Below are positions 1 through 11,522 of a stretch of 64,000 nt of DNA, one piece after another (positions within the stretch are counted from its first letter, which is position 1; the number at the start of each line of letters is the position of its first letter). The position numbers and the translations under genes were made by a program. Origin of the DNA: Episyrphus balteatus (Eukaryota; Arthropoda; Insecta; Diptera; Syrphidae); assembly GCF_945859705.1 (NCBI RefSeq), contig NC_079137.1, forward strand, positions 28,515,322 through 28,579,321, read 5' to 3'. The notes under the pieces are model-generated. The model was not told where the DNA came from, did not search any database, and saw only the letters and a list, made by a program, of their open reading frames with translations.

Positions 1-412
1 AATTTTCAGTATATTATTGGAACTATATGGTATACCAATAATATATCAAGGGGCACGGTAGTGCCCAGCCAAGTTCTCTAGCAACTTTGGCACTACACCC
101 TTATTTACAGGAAACAACTCAGGCCATTTTCGACCCCCCTCTAACTTCCACACCAAAGATGCCAGAAATTTCAAACTCGCTACATTTGTTGAACTCACCG
201 AACCCAAATTTCTCACAAAATTTAAGCTTCTTACGATGAGTAGTTTCTGAGATAAAGGACTTCAAAAATCGCGAAAACCGTAACTGACTCACTGACAGAT
301 CTTCAAAATTATGGAGACCTTCCCGCTATCGTAGAAACTTGAAATTTTACATGGTGATAGGACTTGTGGTATATACAAAGGAAAAAATCGAAAATTTGAG
401 ATTTTCAATTCA

Positions 413-1077
413 GGGGGCGTGGTAACCGCCCATTTTCGCTGAATTTTCATCAATTATTATAGAGCACTTCTGATTATCGTAGAATCTTGAAATTTGGTAG
501 AATGGTAGAGCTGGTAGTCTATACAAAGGAAAAAATTTAAAATTTGAGAATTTTAGCCAGGGGGCGTGGCAACCTCCCATTTTCACTGAATGTTCATCAA
601 ATATTATAGAGCACTTCTGATTATCGTAGAATCTTGAAATTTGGTAGAATGGTAGAGATGGTAGTTTATACAAAGGAAAAAATTTAAAATCTGAGAATTT
701 CAACCAGGGGGCGTGGCAACCGCCCATTTCTCTGAATTTTCATCAAATATTATAGAGCACTTCTGATTTTCTTAGAATCTGGAAATTTGGTAGAATAGTA
801 GAGCTGGTAGCTTATACAAAGGAAAAAATTTAGAATTTGAAAATTTTAGCCAGGGGGCGTGGCAACCGCCCATTTCCGCTGAATTTTCATTCAATATTTT
901 AGAGCCCTTCTGATTATCGGAGTATCTTGAAATTTGGTAGAATGGTAGAGATGGTAGTTTATACAAAGGAAAAAAATTAAAGTTTGAGAATTTCAGACAG
1001 GGGGCGTGGCAATCGCCCATTTTCACTGAATTTTCATCAAATATAGAGATTTTCAATTCTACAGCCATACCTTGCAA
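413..1077 (-). repeat. Five-unit 147-bp tandem array of copy 1 (open as 49-residue repeats on - strand)
   Basis: Each unit contains GGGGGCGTGGCAACCGCCCA followed by an AT-rich stretch. Read on the - strand, 147 bp equals 49 codons and the frame stays open through consecutive units, with a repeated motif MGGCHAPWLKFSNFKFFPLY. In this copy a 1-bp deletion around 727-733 gives the single 146-bp period and splits the frame into two pieces (1077-772 and 727-410). No known domain is recognised and codon use is not obviously protein-like, so I treat it as a repeat array with a possible but unproven coding frame. Confidence 0.75.
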
Positions 1078-1088
1078 AAAGTAGTGAA

Positions 1089-1436
1089 ATCACAACAAAA
1101 ACATTACTGTTAAAAAAAGAGCCAAGTTCTCCTGTGTTGAAATTATGCTGGCACAAAAAGTATTGAGATATAAAAGTGTACCAAGTTCTAAAGTTTGGGT
1201 TCAAATTCGTATCAATAAAATTTTGATTGTTTACTTGGAAAATTTTTGAAATAACTTTAAAAATCGATATTTAAAAGAAAAATTGTCAAGTAAACAATCA
1301 AAATTTTATTGATACGAATTTGAACCCAAACTTTAGAACTTGGTACACTTTTATATCTCAATACTTTTTGTGCCAGCATAATTTCAACATAGGAGAACTT
1401 GGCTCTTTTTTTAACAGTAATGTTTTTGTTGTGATA
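1089..1436. repeat. Terminal long hairpin of the 1.4-kb element, copy 1
   Basis: Two arms of roughly 150 bp are inverted complements: the left arm runs from ATCACAACAAAAACATTACTG to CAAAATTTTGATTG, and the right arm runs back from CAATCAAAATTTTATTGA to CAGTAATGTTTTTGTTGTGA. They are separated by about 40 bp. The right arm ends exactly at the element boundary. Confidence 0.8.
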
Positions 1437-3951
1437 AAATATACCGAATCAATTTTAAACTCCAATTGCATCCATATTAAAGGCATTGAAAGTCAAAAAA
1501 ATAAAAAAAAAAAACATAAAAAAGTGAAGTTTTGATTTAAAAAATGCTTTTTAAGCGACCGAAACATATCTAGGTTGGAATAGTGTTAAACATATAGCTA
1601 TATACAGGAATAGCTTTTCTCTAAACTAAAAACAGCTTAAAAAAAACTTAATTATTCGAAATTATCAGTATTTTAATAGTCCCGACCTAAGGTTTTATTT
1701 TCCAAATATCTCGAAAAACTGAGCCAAGTTTTTAAAACGGTTGAAACCACTGAATTCAGCACACTCGAATTAACTAGAATCGATGTGTCTCCGCTCTGCT
1801 GCAAAAAAAAAAGTTCTTAAAACTATCACAGTGTATTATTACCTAAATGAAGTAGTATCCATAGACATATCGCGATAGCAATAATCAGACGCCTGAATTT
1901 ATTTACTATAAGCTCTTAGCACTCGGTACAATTTTTCCATCGCAAAAATTCAATCAAACAGCGACGTTCAGAAATCGGGAATAGCTAAGACTTAACTTTG
2001 ACGAAATAAGAACTAAGGCTACTTGATCAGAAATGCTCTTGTCGATTTCTAAAACTAAAACTGCTTTTAAAACAAAACTCTTCGAGATAAACCCATCGTA
2101 ATTATATACTAAACTAAACTAGCGATTTTTTTTGCAAAAGACAAGCCAACTTCTCATAAAATTATCAAACACTGATGCTTTAAAAAGCTTACTGTTTGGT
2201 AGAGTCGCTATTAAAATACCTTCTTTAAATGGCCAGGACAAAAGTCTTGCCTCGTTATGCATCCTAGAAGAATAAAACGATTCTTTTTAGTTTTAATAAA
2301 AAATAACAATACAAGTCCATTCATCAAAGTTACAAGTTTCAGCCAATATGACTGTTGAAACTAAAACACAAAAGAATTTGAGAAAAAAAAAACCCGGAAG
2401 GGGTCTTAACTTTTTCCCATTAGTCGTAGAAGAATGCAATTACCTTACGTCCTCGCGTTGAAAATCATTTATAAATCAGTTTTTTTTTATGATTTAATCC
2501 ACAAGAACCTGATATTACCCCTCAGAAATTTTCAGGACATCAACTGTGTGCCATAGAATTTAACATTAAAAGTTGCCGGCTGTAAAAATAAAATGAAAAT
2601 GAAAAAACAAAACAAAAAAAATGCAAGCAAACTGCAGTTTACGGTTATCAACTGTAATAATGAACTTCTATGGGTTTTTACGGACTTCTAGTGGTAGATG
2701 GAAAGTTTATTACAATTTTGTTCCTGTTTTTTATATTTTATGTTTACTTGGGCACGAAATTGAGGGTTACACAGAATACGGTGGAGTTAAACAGTGTAGA
2801 AAAACTATATAGAAAACCAGGAAAAGCGAAGACCATGGAGCAGTTAATATACTTTCATATATCTTGTATTTTTAGAGAGCGTTTAATTTTTTTTTATAAA
2901 AAATGTTAAAAACTTTTTTGCGTCTTGCCTCTAAGTTCGACTTTCACTGAAGTAGGTGGATATTGGCGGGTATAGTTGGCCACTTGAGATATGAAAGTTT
3001 TTTTTCTGTTTGATTAAAGAATTGTAGCGTACAATGAACTTCTTGTTGATCTTTTACACTAGAACCAAGAACCACAAGTTCTTAAAGGTATTCAAGTAAA
3101 AGTTAAGTGATTTATATGTGTGGATGAATTTTATACAGAAAATGATGGATGTTTATTTTTTCATGGTTAAAAAAAGAAGTACCTACCCATACCAAAAGAT
3201 ACCATTTGTATCCTTAAACAAGATATCTAATGCAAAAATGTTTCAAAATCAACCACTGGGTAATTGTTTCTTTCTGTTCTTTTATGCTTTTGACCAGAAA
3301 CTACAGAAACTACTTTTCTTAAATAACATCCATTGTTAGTTCTTAAATAGTTCTTCATTCTCAAGAACTTAGTAAATGTTATACGAAAGAACCCAGCAAA
3401 ACTTTTCAATGTCCATTTTAAAGTAAATTAAAATGAACTTTTTTGCAGCAGGACCTTTCTTCGAAAAATGGATAATTCCATTCTCCGCCCAGAGAATACA
3501 CAAAAAAGTTTTTCTTAAACTTAAATTTTCTTTTTTGTCAAACAAAAAACAAATTAATCGGAGTCCTGTCACTCTTGTGGAAAACAATGGTACAATGATC
3601 CATTTTGGAGAACCATTTAGCCAACAATAACATACTTTCATTTTGGGTTGACATCGACTGGCAACAAGGACACTGACAATGCGCAAATAATGTCTTTTTT
3701 TTATTAAATTTATCTTAAATTATTTATTAAATTAAAGTTTTTTTTTAAGTTGGATTCTTTTTTCATATTAAATAAATTCTTGCTGTTTAGTATAAAAGAA
3801 AAAGAAAAAAAAAAAAACAGTGCAACCACAATCTGCAGAAGACATTGAATTTGAGTTCACGTGTTTCAATGTTTCTAGATAATAAAAAAATAAAAAAAGG
3901 ATTTAGGATTATTTCATTGATGCTGATTTTTGTTTGTTTCTTTCTTTTCAG
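1437..3951. other. AT-rich sequence, probable intron upstream of the first visible channel exon
   Basis: About 2.5 kb with no supportable coding exon, RNA gene or structured repeat. Short open frames here lack codon bias and conserved motifs. It ends in a good polypyrimidine tract and acceptor (TTTCTTTCTTTTCAG) at 3951, so at least its right side is intron. Confidence 0.5.
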
Positions 3952-4042
3952 ATGGATTGTAAATCTTGTAAATATGACCCAGTGATTGAAGAGACAAGTC
4001 TTCAAAATAGTTATAAATATACAACTTCAGCTGAAAGAGAAG
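3952..4042 (+). CDS. K2P channel gene, exon a (partial gene, 30 codons + 1 nt)
   Basis: A 91-nt exon between a strong acceptor (TTTCTTTCTTTTCAG) and a donor GGTAAGCC. It is open in the frame starting MDCKSCKYDPVIEETSLQNS and ends with one spare base (phase 1), which matches the phase-1 acceptor of the exon at 13884; joined, the split codon is G|AT (Asp). It could also splice directly to the exon at 22155, which needs the same phase, so the 13884 exon could be skipped without a frameshift. In two-pore channels the segment before the third membrane helix is a cytoplasmic linker, and this short polar stretch fits that linker. Whether its ATG is a start codon or an internal methionine cannot be decided here. 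The assignment rests on phase continuity and splice signals, not on homology. Confidence 0.55.
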
Positions 4043-4239
4043 GTAAGCCAAATAAATATGTTAACTATCAATTAGGTTTTGATATCAAAAATTAACTTTT
4101 TTATTTAGAAAGAATTATGTTATGGTAATAGGTGAAGTATTTTTATTTCCAACCTCATCCATGAATCTCAATTGCTTTTAACTATCTATATACTTTTTTA
4201 CTTGCGTACAAAAAAAAAGTTCAGATAACATTTTTCCAT

Positions 4240-5115
4240 GACATTACGATGTTAGGGAATGCCGTCTGTCTGTCTGTCTGTATAAGGAGCTACAGCCTAA
4301 ACGGATGAACCGATTGATTTCAAACTTGGTATGTAGCATTTTTTGGGGATCCTCCAGAGGGATTTTTGGAATTAATTTTTTTGGATCAAAAATAACGGTA
4401 CTTGTCATATACCGATTTTAGTAAAGTTGAAATTGCTAAAAAACGGCTAAAACGATTTTGTTTAAAAAACTCATGTGTAAGTTTTAAGACAAGGTTTATC
4501 TTAAAATGAAAAAAATTTTTTTTTGAAAAATCATTATTAACGGTACCTGCCATACAACCGTTTTTTTTTCAAATCCGATTTTCTCCGAACCTCCCTTTTG
4601 ACTTCAACGAAACTTTTTGTGAAGAAGCATTTATATAATTTTAGTATAAGCTAAAAATAAAATTTCAAAAAAAAAAATAATTTTTGGATTTTTAAAAAAA
4701 TTTTGAAATTTTTTTTTTTTTTGAAAAATCAAATTTTCGAAAACGTGACATTGAATTTTTTTGAAATTTTGTTTTTAGATGTTGATTAGTGATTTCTACG
4801 AAATTGCATACCAATTTTATTTTAAAACTTTTTTTCCAAAAAATTATTTATAAAAAATTAGTTTTTTAAAAAACTGCTCAAACGATTTTGAACATTTTCT
4901 TAAAATGCATGTTAATATATCAATCAAAGCTGCATGGGCGATTTGATTTCAGATGTTGTTTTATTTTTTTGAAAAACGAATTTTATTTTTTTTAATTTTG
5001 TTTTTTGTTTTTATAAGCCTACATTTCCCAAATTTCTATATAAAAAGTCTTAAAAATTTAAGCAACTTGAACTCTAAGAGCAAGTTCGTGCGACCCAGTC
5101 GTGCATTTTATTATT
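4240..5115 (+). mobile_element. mini-me/DINE-1-like dispersed repeat, copy a (intronic)
   Basis: It contains GACATTACGATGTTAGGGAA, a (GTCT)n tract at 4263-4281, the core GAGCTACAGCCTAAACGGAT, repeated ACGGCT(A/C)(A/T)AACGATTTTG motifs and TTAACGGTACCTGCCATA, and an end AGCAAGTTCGTGCGACCCAG followed by TCGTGCATTTTATT. The same ordered blocks recur at about 62035-62962, 39530-40198 and, in part and inverted, 63400-63795. (GTCY)n-bearing mini-me/INE-1/DINE elements are known in Diptera; that family name is an inference from architecture. GTGCGACCCAGTCGTGC can form a short 3' hairpin, as in Helitron-related elements. Confidence 0.6.
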
Positions 5116-5429
5116 TCTGAGATGATGGACAGATTTCAGGTTCTCAAAAAAAAGTTAAAAGCTAAAATAATGAAAACTGCAACTAGGTCCATTTTACACG
5201 ATGCCGTCTACCCATTAAATTTGAGTACATAAATAGTACCGGCTCGTTTGACCGGTTTTCACATTCATTTTCAATTTGTTCGTATGAAAACGTCCACAAG
5301 AATGTGTACCAAACAGGCGTGTACAGAATCTGCTGACATTCTTACTTTTTGAAAATCAATTTTATGATTTCCAAAAACATTATAGATCAATCTACTGAAT
5401 CTACCTATATCAATATTCATTTATTTATA
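5116..5429. other. Intronic sequence, nothing recognised
   Basis: About 300 bp between two mobile elements. No coding or structured feature was seen. Confidence 0.5.
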
Positions 5430-6528
5430 CAGGGTGTCCCACAGTCACCGCCCCAAATGAAAACCATGGATTCCTGAGATCATTTTAAGTCGAAAAACTT
5501 AAGAGGTAATTTTCTCGTTTTCGTCCCGTTTTCGAGTTACCACGGTTTTTATGATTTTTGTTCTCTTGTCCTTTAACTGGCCTTATCTTTGCCAAACTAC
5601 GTTTGATTTGAAAGATTTTTTTTACAACCAATCAAGAATTTATTACAGTTTAAGTTTGTCTCAAAACTTTTTTTTCTGCGGACAACCGTTTCACCACAAT
5701 TTTGCATCAAACACAATTTTCTTCGTTTTTTAAGTTGTTTTTTACACTTTCAAATCATTTAAGTCAAAAAAACACGTTAATGAGTATTAATTTTTTGTGC
5801 TTTTTATTAAAGCTCAGTTTATTTCCATAAAAAAAAAAAAAATTATTTCATAAAAAAGGCTACTGAAAGTAATTAAAAAAAAACATAAACAAACTGAGTG
5901 AATAAAAAAAAATAATTTATAAATAAAAAATTAATTTAAATGAATTAAAAACTTTTTCTGAGCTATTGTGGTTAAGAAGAACAAATAGATAAAGCTCAGA
6001 AAAAGTTTTTAATTCATTTAAATTAATTTTTTATTTATAAATAATTTTTTTTTTTATTCACTCAGTTTGTTTATGTTTTTTTTAATTACTTTCAGTAGCC
6101 TTTTTTATGAAATAAAACTTATTTTTTTTATGGAAATAAACTGGGCTTTAATAAAAAGCACAAAAAAGTAATACTCATTAACGTGTTTTTTTGACTTAAA
6201 TGATATGAAAGTGTAAAAAACAAGTTAAAAAACGAAGAAAATTGTGTTTGATGCAAAATTGTGGTGAAACGGTTGTCCGCAGAAAAAACAGTTTTGAGAC
6301 AAACTTAAACTGTAAAAAATTCTTGATTGGTTGTAAAAAAAATCTTTCAAATCAAACGTAGTTTGGCAAAGATAAGGCCAGTTAAAGGACAAGAGAACAA
6401 AAATCATAAAAACCGTGGTAACTCGAAAACGGGACGAAAACGAGAAAATTACCTCTTAAGTTTTTCGACTTAAAATGACCTCAGGAATCCATGGTTTTCA
6501 TTTGGGGCGGTGACTGTGGGACACCCTG
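5430..6528. mobile_element. 1.1-kb near-perfect palindromic element with CAGGGTGTCCC ends and TA duplication
   Basis: The left arm runs from CAGGGTGTCCCACAGTCACC (5430) to AGCT at 5964. The right arm is its near-identical inverse, from 5993 to GGACACCCTG at 6528. The loop is only about 28 bp. Both ends are flanked by TATA/TA, giving a TA target-site duplication as made by Tc1/mariner-type transposases. The same 60-residue open frame occurs as mirror images at 5551-5733 (+) and 6407-6225 (-), which simply reflects the symmetry. There is no transposase. The element lies in the intron before the 13884 exon, so it is probably transcribed and could form a hairpin RNA of about 535 bp. Confidence 0.8.
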
Positions 6529-6530
6529 TA

Positions 6531-8364
6531 TATAACAAAAAAAGTAATATTTTTAAAGTAATTATTGTTTAGAAATTATCTTCTAACGAAAACCAAGTTT
6601 CAAAAACATTTATCGACCTGTTTTCAAACAATAAAAATTTGCGCAAAGTTTGTTCGAATCAAAACGAACTTCACTTTACTTCAATAAAATCTTTCTTATT
6701 AAAAAAATATCATTAATTTTATGTTCATTCTTGTTGAAATTAAAAGACTAAAAAAAAGAAAGATGCAAGTTATTATTAAGAAATGTAAAAGAAACATTGA
6801 TAAATCTGCTGTTTAATTTTTTTGGTCTTATCTCACGTGGACTTATTTCATGACACCATTACCTTCTACCGAACATCATAAATTTAAATTTTTTTCTTTT
6901 CTAGAAATTGTAGCTTTGAAAATCAAAATTTGTCGCGCAAAAATTAGTTTTGTAGTTCCCCTCAATAATTTTATATCTCAATTTGAAGTTTAAAAAATGG
7001 ACTTCCGGTTTGCTGTACGAAACAAAAGTTTAATAAATTCCATTTTTAATTTTTTTTTGCCAATAATATTATAGCTTTTGAAAACAAGATTTTTGCTAGC
7101 CCCAATTTTGTAGCTCAAACCGTTTTTAAAATATTCAAGATTTTGTTTAAAAACGTAAAATCAAAAGTAAGCTTTCAAAATTCAATAAAAAGCGAAATTC
7201 AAAAATTTTTGTTTGCAGAAATTTGAAGACTAAGACGAAACCCAAAAGCCTCGATTTTGTAGCTCGATTAGTTTTCTTGTCATTCAATATTTTTTTTCCG
7301 AACGTCATAAAATTAAAAAAAAAAAAAAAGGACTCGACATAAAAAAAAACATACATATCGGTATTCAGTTTATCGTTTACTATAGAATAACAGAGATGCG
7401 GTTTTACAAATTCTAAAGCCTTAACAGGGATATACAAATACAATACATACATTACCTACATTTGTTTTATATGTCATCCAATAAAATCAAAAGAATGATA
7501 TACCAAATAATTAATGTTGGCCATATAGAATTATAAAACGAAGAATAAACCCCCGTTTGTTTTTATTTAAACTCCGAGCCAGTGGTACAACAAAGCTCTT
7601 TTAAAAGTAAAAAATGAGAATCAATTTTTTTTCTGGTTTATAAACTGAGTTCCATACTTACCGTTCTTAATGAATCCGAATACAAAAATACCAATACCAA
7701 GATCTTGTGAAAAGATTTTTCATTTAAAACTCAGACTATTGTGTGTAAGCTTCCAATCATACATTTGCTGTGGTTAATGGTTATTTACCTGACCTGCAAG
7801 GACCAATCGATAATTTTTCCAGTTAATTGAATTCTTTTACACTCAACTTTACCACAAAATATAATAAAGGTTAAATGTTTTCACACAATTTTCATCATGT
7901 TTTTGATCGTTTAACAAAAGCGCGTTGAAAAATCCAAACAAGGAAAATTAATAAGCAGAAACAAAAAAAAAACAACACACAATACACAATAGCAAAAAGA
8001 AATATTATAAATGTCCAACTATAGGTCGCATATACTTGCTTTATTTTATAATGCAAGCAGCTATGATTAATTTTAATTTTTCAACACAAAGTACAAATAG
8101 TCTCCCGAAAATTGTTTTGTCGTAAACGCCAATTTTGGAATTTTATGAACTCGCTTTTTTAAGGTTTGCGTTACTAAAAAAAAACAAAGCAATGAAGTTT
8201 TTTCAAATTTCAATAGAATATTATGTGGGGTATCTTCTTCATATTTTTATATACAATACTCTCTTATTTGTTAAGGATTTCAAATTTTTTACCCAAAATG
8301 AGTTTGTCGTCAGCTCATTTTTTACGACAAAGTAATACTAATGTGATGATTATTTTGTGAATAT
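6531..8364. other. AT-rich intronic sequence, nothing recognised
   Basis: About 1.8 kb of low-complexity A/T-rich DNA. Short open frames have no recognisable motifs. Confidence 0.5.
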
Positions 8365-8377
8365 ACGACAAAATGGA
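8365..8377. repeat. Left copy of the 13-bp target-site duplication of the LINE
   Basis: ACGACAAAATGGA here is repeated exactly at 12789-12801, at the other end of the LINE. This defines the insertion and its limits. Confidence 0.8.
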
Positions 8378-8612
8378 ACTTGTTATTTACAATTGACTTA
8401 AAATTAACTTATGTCTAAGATTCATTGATAGATACAAAATTTTGTTGGCACAGAGGGGGCCTAACCTTATACAATGACTAAGTTATAAAATATAAATAAA
8501 TATTATACATGGATAAACTTAATTTAAAGTCTGCTGACTAGGTTGTCCTCGGGGTGTTCAGACCCGGATGTCCAGTTGTGGGGTTGGTTGAGTTGGGTTG
8601 GTTTGGTTGGCG

Positions 8613-11522
8613 TTAGCCACGGTAGTAAGCCGACTGGGTGTCGGCGTAAAAGTTAACTTCTTCGTTGTCCATTGAAATTATGTTCTCAGCCAGTATATCC
8701 AAAGCGCAAAGGTACTTAGGTTCCGGATGTCGTTGTTGGGCTGTCATTCTTCTCATCAGTTGATTGGGATGGTTGGCGATATTTCCTACCAGTACCTTCG
8801 CCGATTGCAGTAGATACTTGTCCAGTGGTATGATTTTTGCTTCCTCGTAGAGTCGCTTGTTGCTATAGTATTTCTGCCGCTGTCGGTCAAAGATGAGTCC
8901 AGTGCAAATCCTCAGTATTTTTCTCTCGAACATTTGTAGTTCCTTCATGGCTGTCTTGGAGATGGTGTACCATACTGGAAAGCTGTAGGCAATGACTGGT
9001 CGCAGAAGCTGCTTGTAGATCAAGAGTTTCGTTGGTTGACTCAATCCTGTTCTTCTTTTCATCAGAGGGTGAAGGCGATGGAAAGCAAAGTTGGCTTTTT
9101 TGAGGACCAAACGGGAGTGATTGTTGAATCTGAGGAGCTCGTTAAAGTTGATTCCTAAGTACTTGGCGTTGCGTTTGGCTGGCAATCTAGTTCCATCTGG
9201 AAGTGTCAATGTGATGCTTCTACAGCTTCCAGCCGATCGACTGCCTCTTCCTCCTGATCGTCTAAGGCACAGTAGTTCCGACTTGGATGAGTTTATTCGG
9301 ATACCCCATTTACTGTAGAACTCATACAGTTTCCGAATGTGAGCTTCGACTTTCCTGGCAGCTATTGTTGGCGAGATGGACTTGCAGTAAGTGAGTGAAT
9401 CGTCCGCATAAAGCAGGTTCTCGCACTCACTTGCAGGTGGTTGGTCTGACGTCAGGATGCTGTAAAGGAAGGGGCCAAGTTTGGATCCTTGAGCAACTCC
9501 AGCTCTAATGACTTTCATTGGTGATTTCCGATCCTCCACTTGCACAAAAAAGTTTCTGGAAGAGAGAAAAGAAAAAATAATTTTAATTAGTGCCAAAGGA
9601 AAGCCTAGTAAATGAAGTTTATGGATAAGAGCATCTATCCATACGCTGTCAAAGGCTTTTTCGACATCCAAAAAGCATGCGACAGTAACTTGATTGTTGT
9701 TTAAAGCTGAGGTGATGTCTTGGTGGAACTTCATGAGCGGATGCAGTGTGGAGTGCTTCTCCCGAAAACCAAACTGCATGTCTGGGATGATGTTGTTATC
9801 GCTGCAGAACTTCTTCAGCTTCCTTAGTGTCAGCTCTTCCAAGAGCTTACTAAGATTGTTGAGAAGAGAGATTGGCCTGTAATTGGAGATGATGTTCCTA
9901 GCACCTTTCTTAGGAATCGCCACAATTCTTGCAGTTTTCCATTTCTGTGGGAAGTAGCAGTTGTTTATGCAGTTGTTAAGGATGATAGCTAAGAAGATTA
10001 TCACTGTTTGCGGGAGCCTCTTTATGATGAAGTTGGAGATACCATCCGGTCCAGCTGATTTTTTCGGTTTGGATAGGTTAATTATTTCGGCAATCTCTTC
10101 TGGGGTACTCAGGTTTGGGCTGCCAGTTGGTTCACTTGCAGGATTGGAGTCGCTGAATGTTGCTTTATCGTTGTTAGGTAATAAGGTCCTTTGGATGGAT
10201 GCTTCGACTTCCTCTAAGAAGACCGGGACTACAGAAGCGTTCGGTGTGAAGTTACTTTCGAAGTGGACTGCAAATGCTTCTGCTTTTTCCTGCGATGTCG
10301 TTGCTTCTCCATTGTTGGTATTTATGACTTCCGGGATTGGTGACTTCTGACCGACGATTCGGTTGATGTTCTTGAAGGCATCAGGCCCGGGCTTTATTGA
10401 CTGTAGTCTCTTCTGGAATTGTGTGTTGTTAAAGTGCTGAATGGAGTTTCGCAGCATGATATTGGTGCATTGAAGTTCACTCCACAGCGTTCGGTAGTTT
10501 GGATTTGATGTGTTCAGTTCCCGCTGGTGAATCCTTTGGAGACGCTTCCTTAACCGTTGTCTATGTGCGTACAGGTTTTGCACGTGTTCAGGAAGATGTT
10601 GATAGCGGTCTTTTGATGACTTCGGTTGCTTTTGACTGTCCAGTGCTCTCGTGATTGCTATTTCCAGGGAGTCAATAGCAGCATCAATTTCAGTATTCTC
10701 CAAGTTCCTGTTTTGTGGAGGCAGTGTCACGGTTTGTTCGACATCCCTCTGCAGCCTGTCTACATCTAGACGTCTGTAGTTAATGAAGTGTGCTACTGGT
10801 TGTTCTATAACGTAAATAGGATGGTGAAGCTTGATTATTAGTTGTACTGCTTCATGATCCGAGTCGCTGGGTACTGTTGAACAGGTGAAGTTGCTGAAGT
10901 CTGGTTCTATATGAATGAGATTTGAAGTTGAAAGGAAAAAGTCCAGGGTTGATGGTGTTCTCGGGTAGGTTGGTTTCGGTTGGGAAACTGGAACTAATGA
11001 CTGTTGAGAACTGTTGATATCTAGCCAGTCGGCTATCGCTTTGCCTCCAGCGCTAACAGTTGTATCCATCCAGAGTTGATGTCTAGCGTTAAAATCACCG
11101 CCGATGAGTCCATAAGTGCTTCTTGAGAGGATGCCGTTGAGGGTTTGCAGATCTTTATGGATGCCTCTGGCGTTGGAACTGCACTTGAAGTAAACGCTGA
11201 TAATCGTCAATGATTCATCTCTCCCTGTGTTTAAGTTGATAGCTGTGGCTTCACTGGTGAAGAGTCCTGTGATGATGGTTTCACTGGTGATTAGATTCTT
11301 CTTAACAAATATTGCGGTCCCTCTGCGGTTCTCCGTTTTATCCTGCCGATATGTGTTGTATCCCCGGATATCGATGTTGTTCTTCCTTGTCACGTTGGTT
11401 TCGCTGATGAGGGCGATGTCTGGATTGTTGTTCTTCATGAACAAATTAAATGATGTCCTCTTTTCCAGGCTGTACAATGAATTGACATTGTACGTCAGTA
11501 TGCGGAGCTTCTTTAATGGCAT
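8613..11522 (-). CDS. LINE ORF2: AP-type endonuclease and reverse transcriptase (969 aa)
   Basis: The enzyme nicks genomic DNA and reverse-transcribes the element's RNA at the nick. An exonuclease/endonuclease/phosphatase domain occupies residues ~5-230, with TYNVNSL (N12), SETN (E41), GGDFNARH (D143, N145) and SDSDHEA (D222-H223) in place. The reverse transcriptase domain spans ~485-750, with SAGPDGI, IPKKG, SNYRPISLL, ACFLDVEKAFDSVW (D619), AGVAQGSKLGP and the catalytic LLYADDS (D707, D708). It ends with a cysteine- and leucine-rich tail region after KYLGINF. All catalytic residues expected for the jockey clade are present and the frame is uninterrupted. The ATG overlaps the end of ORF1 by 10 nt (ATGCCATTAA), so translation probably depends on termination-reinitiation. 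Length is typical for the clade. Confidence 0.95.
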   Translation of the reverse strand: MPLKKLRILTYNVNSLYSLEKRTSFNLFMKNNNPDIALISETNVTRKNNIDIRGYNTYRQDKTENRRGTAIFVKKNLITSETIITGLFTSEATAINLNTGRDESLTIISVYFKCSSNARGIHKDLQTLNGILSRSTYGLIGGDFNARHQLWMDTTVSAGGKAIADWLDINSSQQSLVPVSQPKPTYPRTPSTLDFFLSTSNLIHIEPDFSNFTCSTVPSDSDHEAVQLIIKLHHPIYVIEQPVAHFINYRRLDVDRLQRDVEQTVTLPPQNRNLENTEIDAAIDSLEIAITRALDSQKQPKSSKDRYQHLPEHVQNLYAHRQRLRKRLQRIHQRELNTSNPNYRTLWSELQCTNIMLRNSIQHFNNTQFQKRLQSIKPGPDAFKNINRIVGQKSPIPEVINTNNGEATTSQEKAEAFAVHFESNFTPNASVVPVFLEEVEASIQRTLLPNNDKATFSDSNPASEPTGSPNLSTPEEIAEIINLSKPKKSAGPDGISNFIIKRLPQTVIIFLAIILNNCINNCYFPQKWKTARIVAIPKKGARNIISNYRPISLLNNLSKLLEELTLRKLKKFCSDNNIIPDMQFGFREKHSTLHPLMKFHQDITSALNNNQVTVACFLDVEKAFDSVWIDALIHKLHLLGFPLALIKIIFSFLSSRNFFVQVEDRKSPMKVIRAGVAQGSKLGPFLYSILTSDQPPASECENLLYADDSLTYCKSISPTIAARKVEAHIRKLYEFYSKWGIRINSSKSELLCLRRSGGRGSRSAGSCRSITLTLPDGTRLPAKRNAKYLGINFNELLRFNNHSRLVLKKANFAFHRLHPLMKRRTGLSQPTKLLIYKQLLRPVIAYSFPVWYTISKTAMKELQMFERKILRICTGLIFDRQRQKYYSNKRLYEEAKIIPLDKYLLQSAKVLVGNIANHPNQLMRRMTAQQRHPEPKYLCALDILAENIISMDNEEVNFYADTQSAYYRG

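Larger units (their letters stand above)
46..1436. mobile_element. 1.4-kb repeat element, copy 1: 147-bp tandem repeats plus terminal hairpin
   Basis: The element begins TCAAGGGGCACGG and ends GTTTTTGTTGTGA. It lies between a 5' A and a 3' T, or equivalently between two TA dinucleotides. Near the 5' end GGGCAC-GGTA-GTGCCC forms a small hairpin. Five tandem units follow, marked by GGGGGCGTGG at 413, 560, 707, 853 and 1000, so the period is 147, 147, 146 and 147 bp. The last ~350 bp is a long inverted repeat (about 1089-1250 against 1283-1436). A second copy with the same ends lies at about 38036-39439. The TC start, the A|T insertion context, the end GTGA (close to the Helitron CTRR end) and the 3' hairpin suggest a non-autonomous Helitron-like element, but a TA-duplicating foldback element fits almost as well. 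The class is inferred; the boundaries come from comparing the two copies. Confidence 0.75.

Noticed and set aside
5551..6407. Two identical 60-codon open frames on opposite strands
   Set aside because: They are mirror images caused by the palindrome at 5430-6528; no codon bias or motif.
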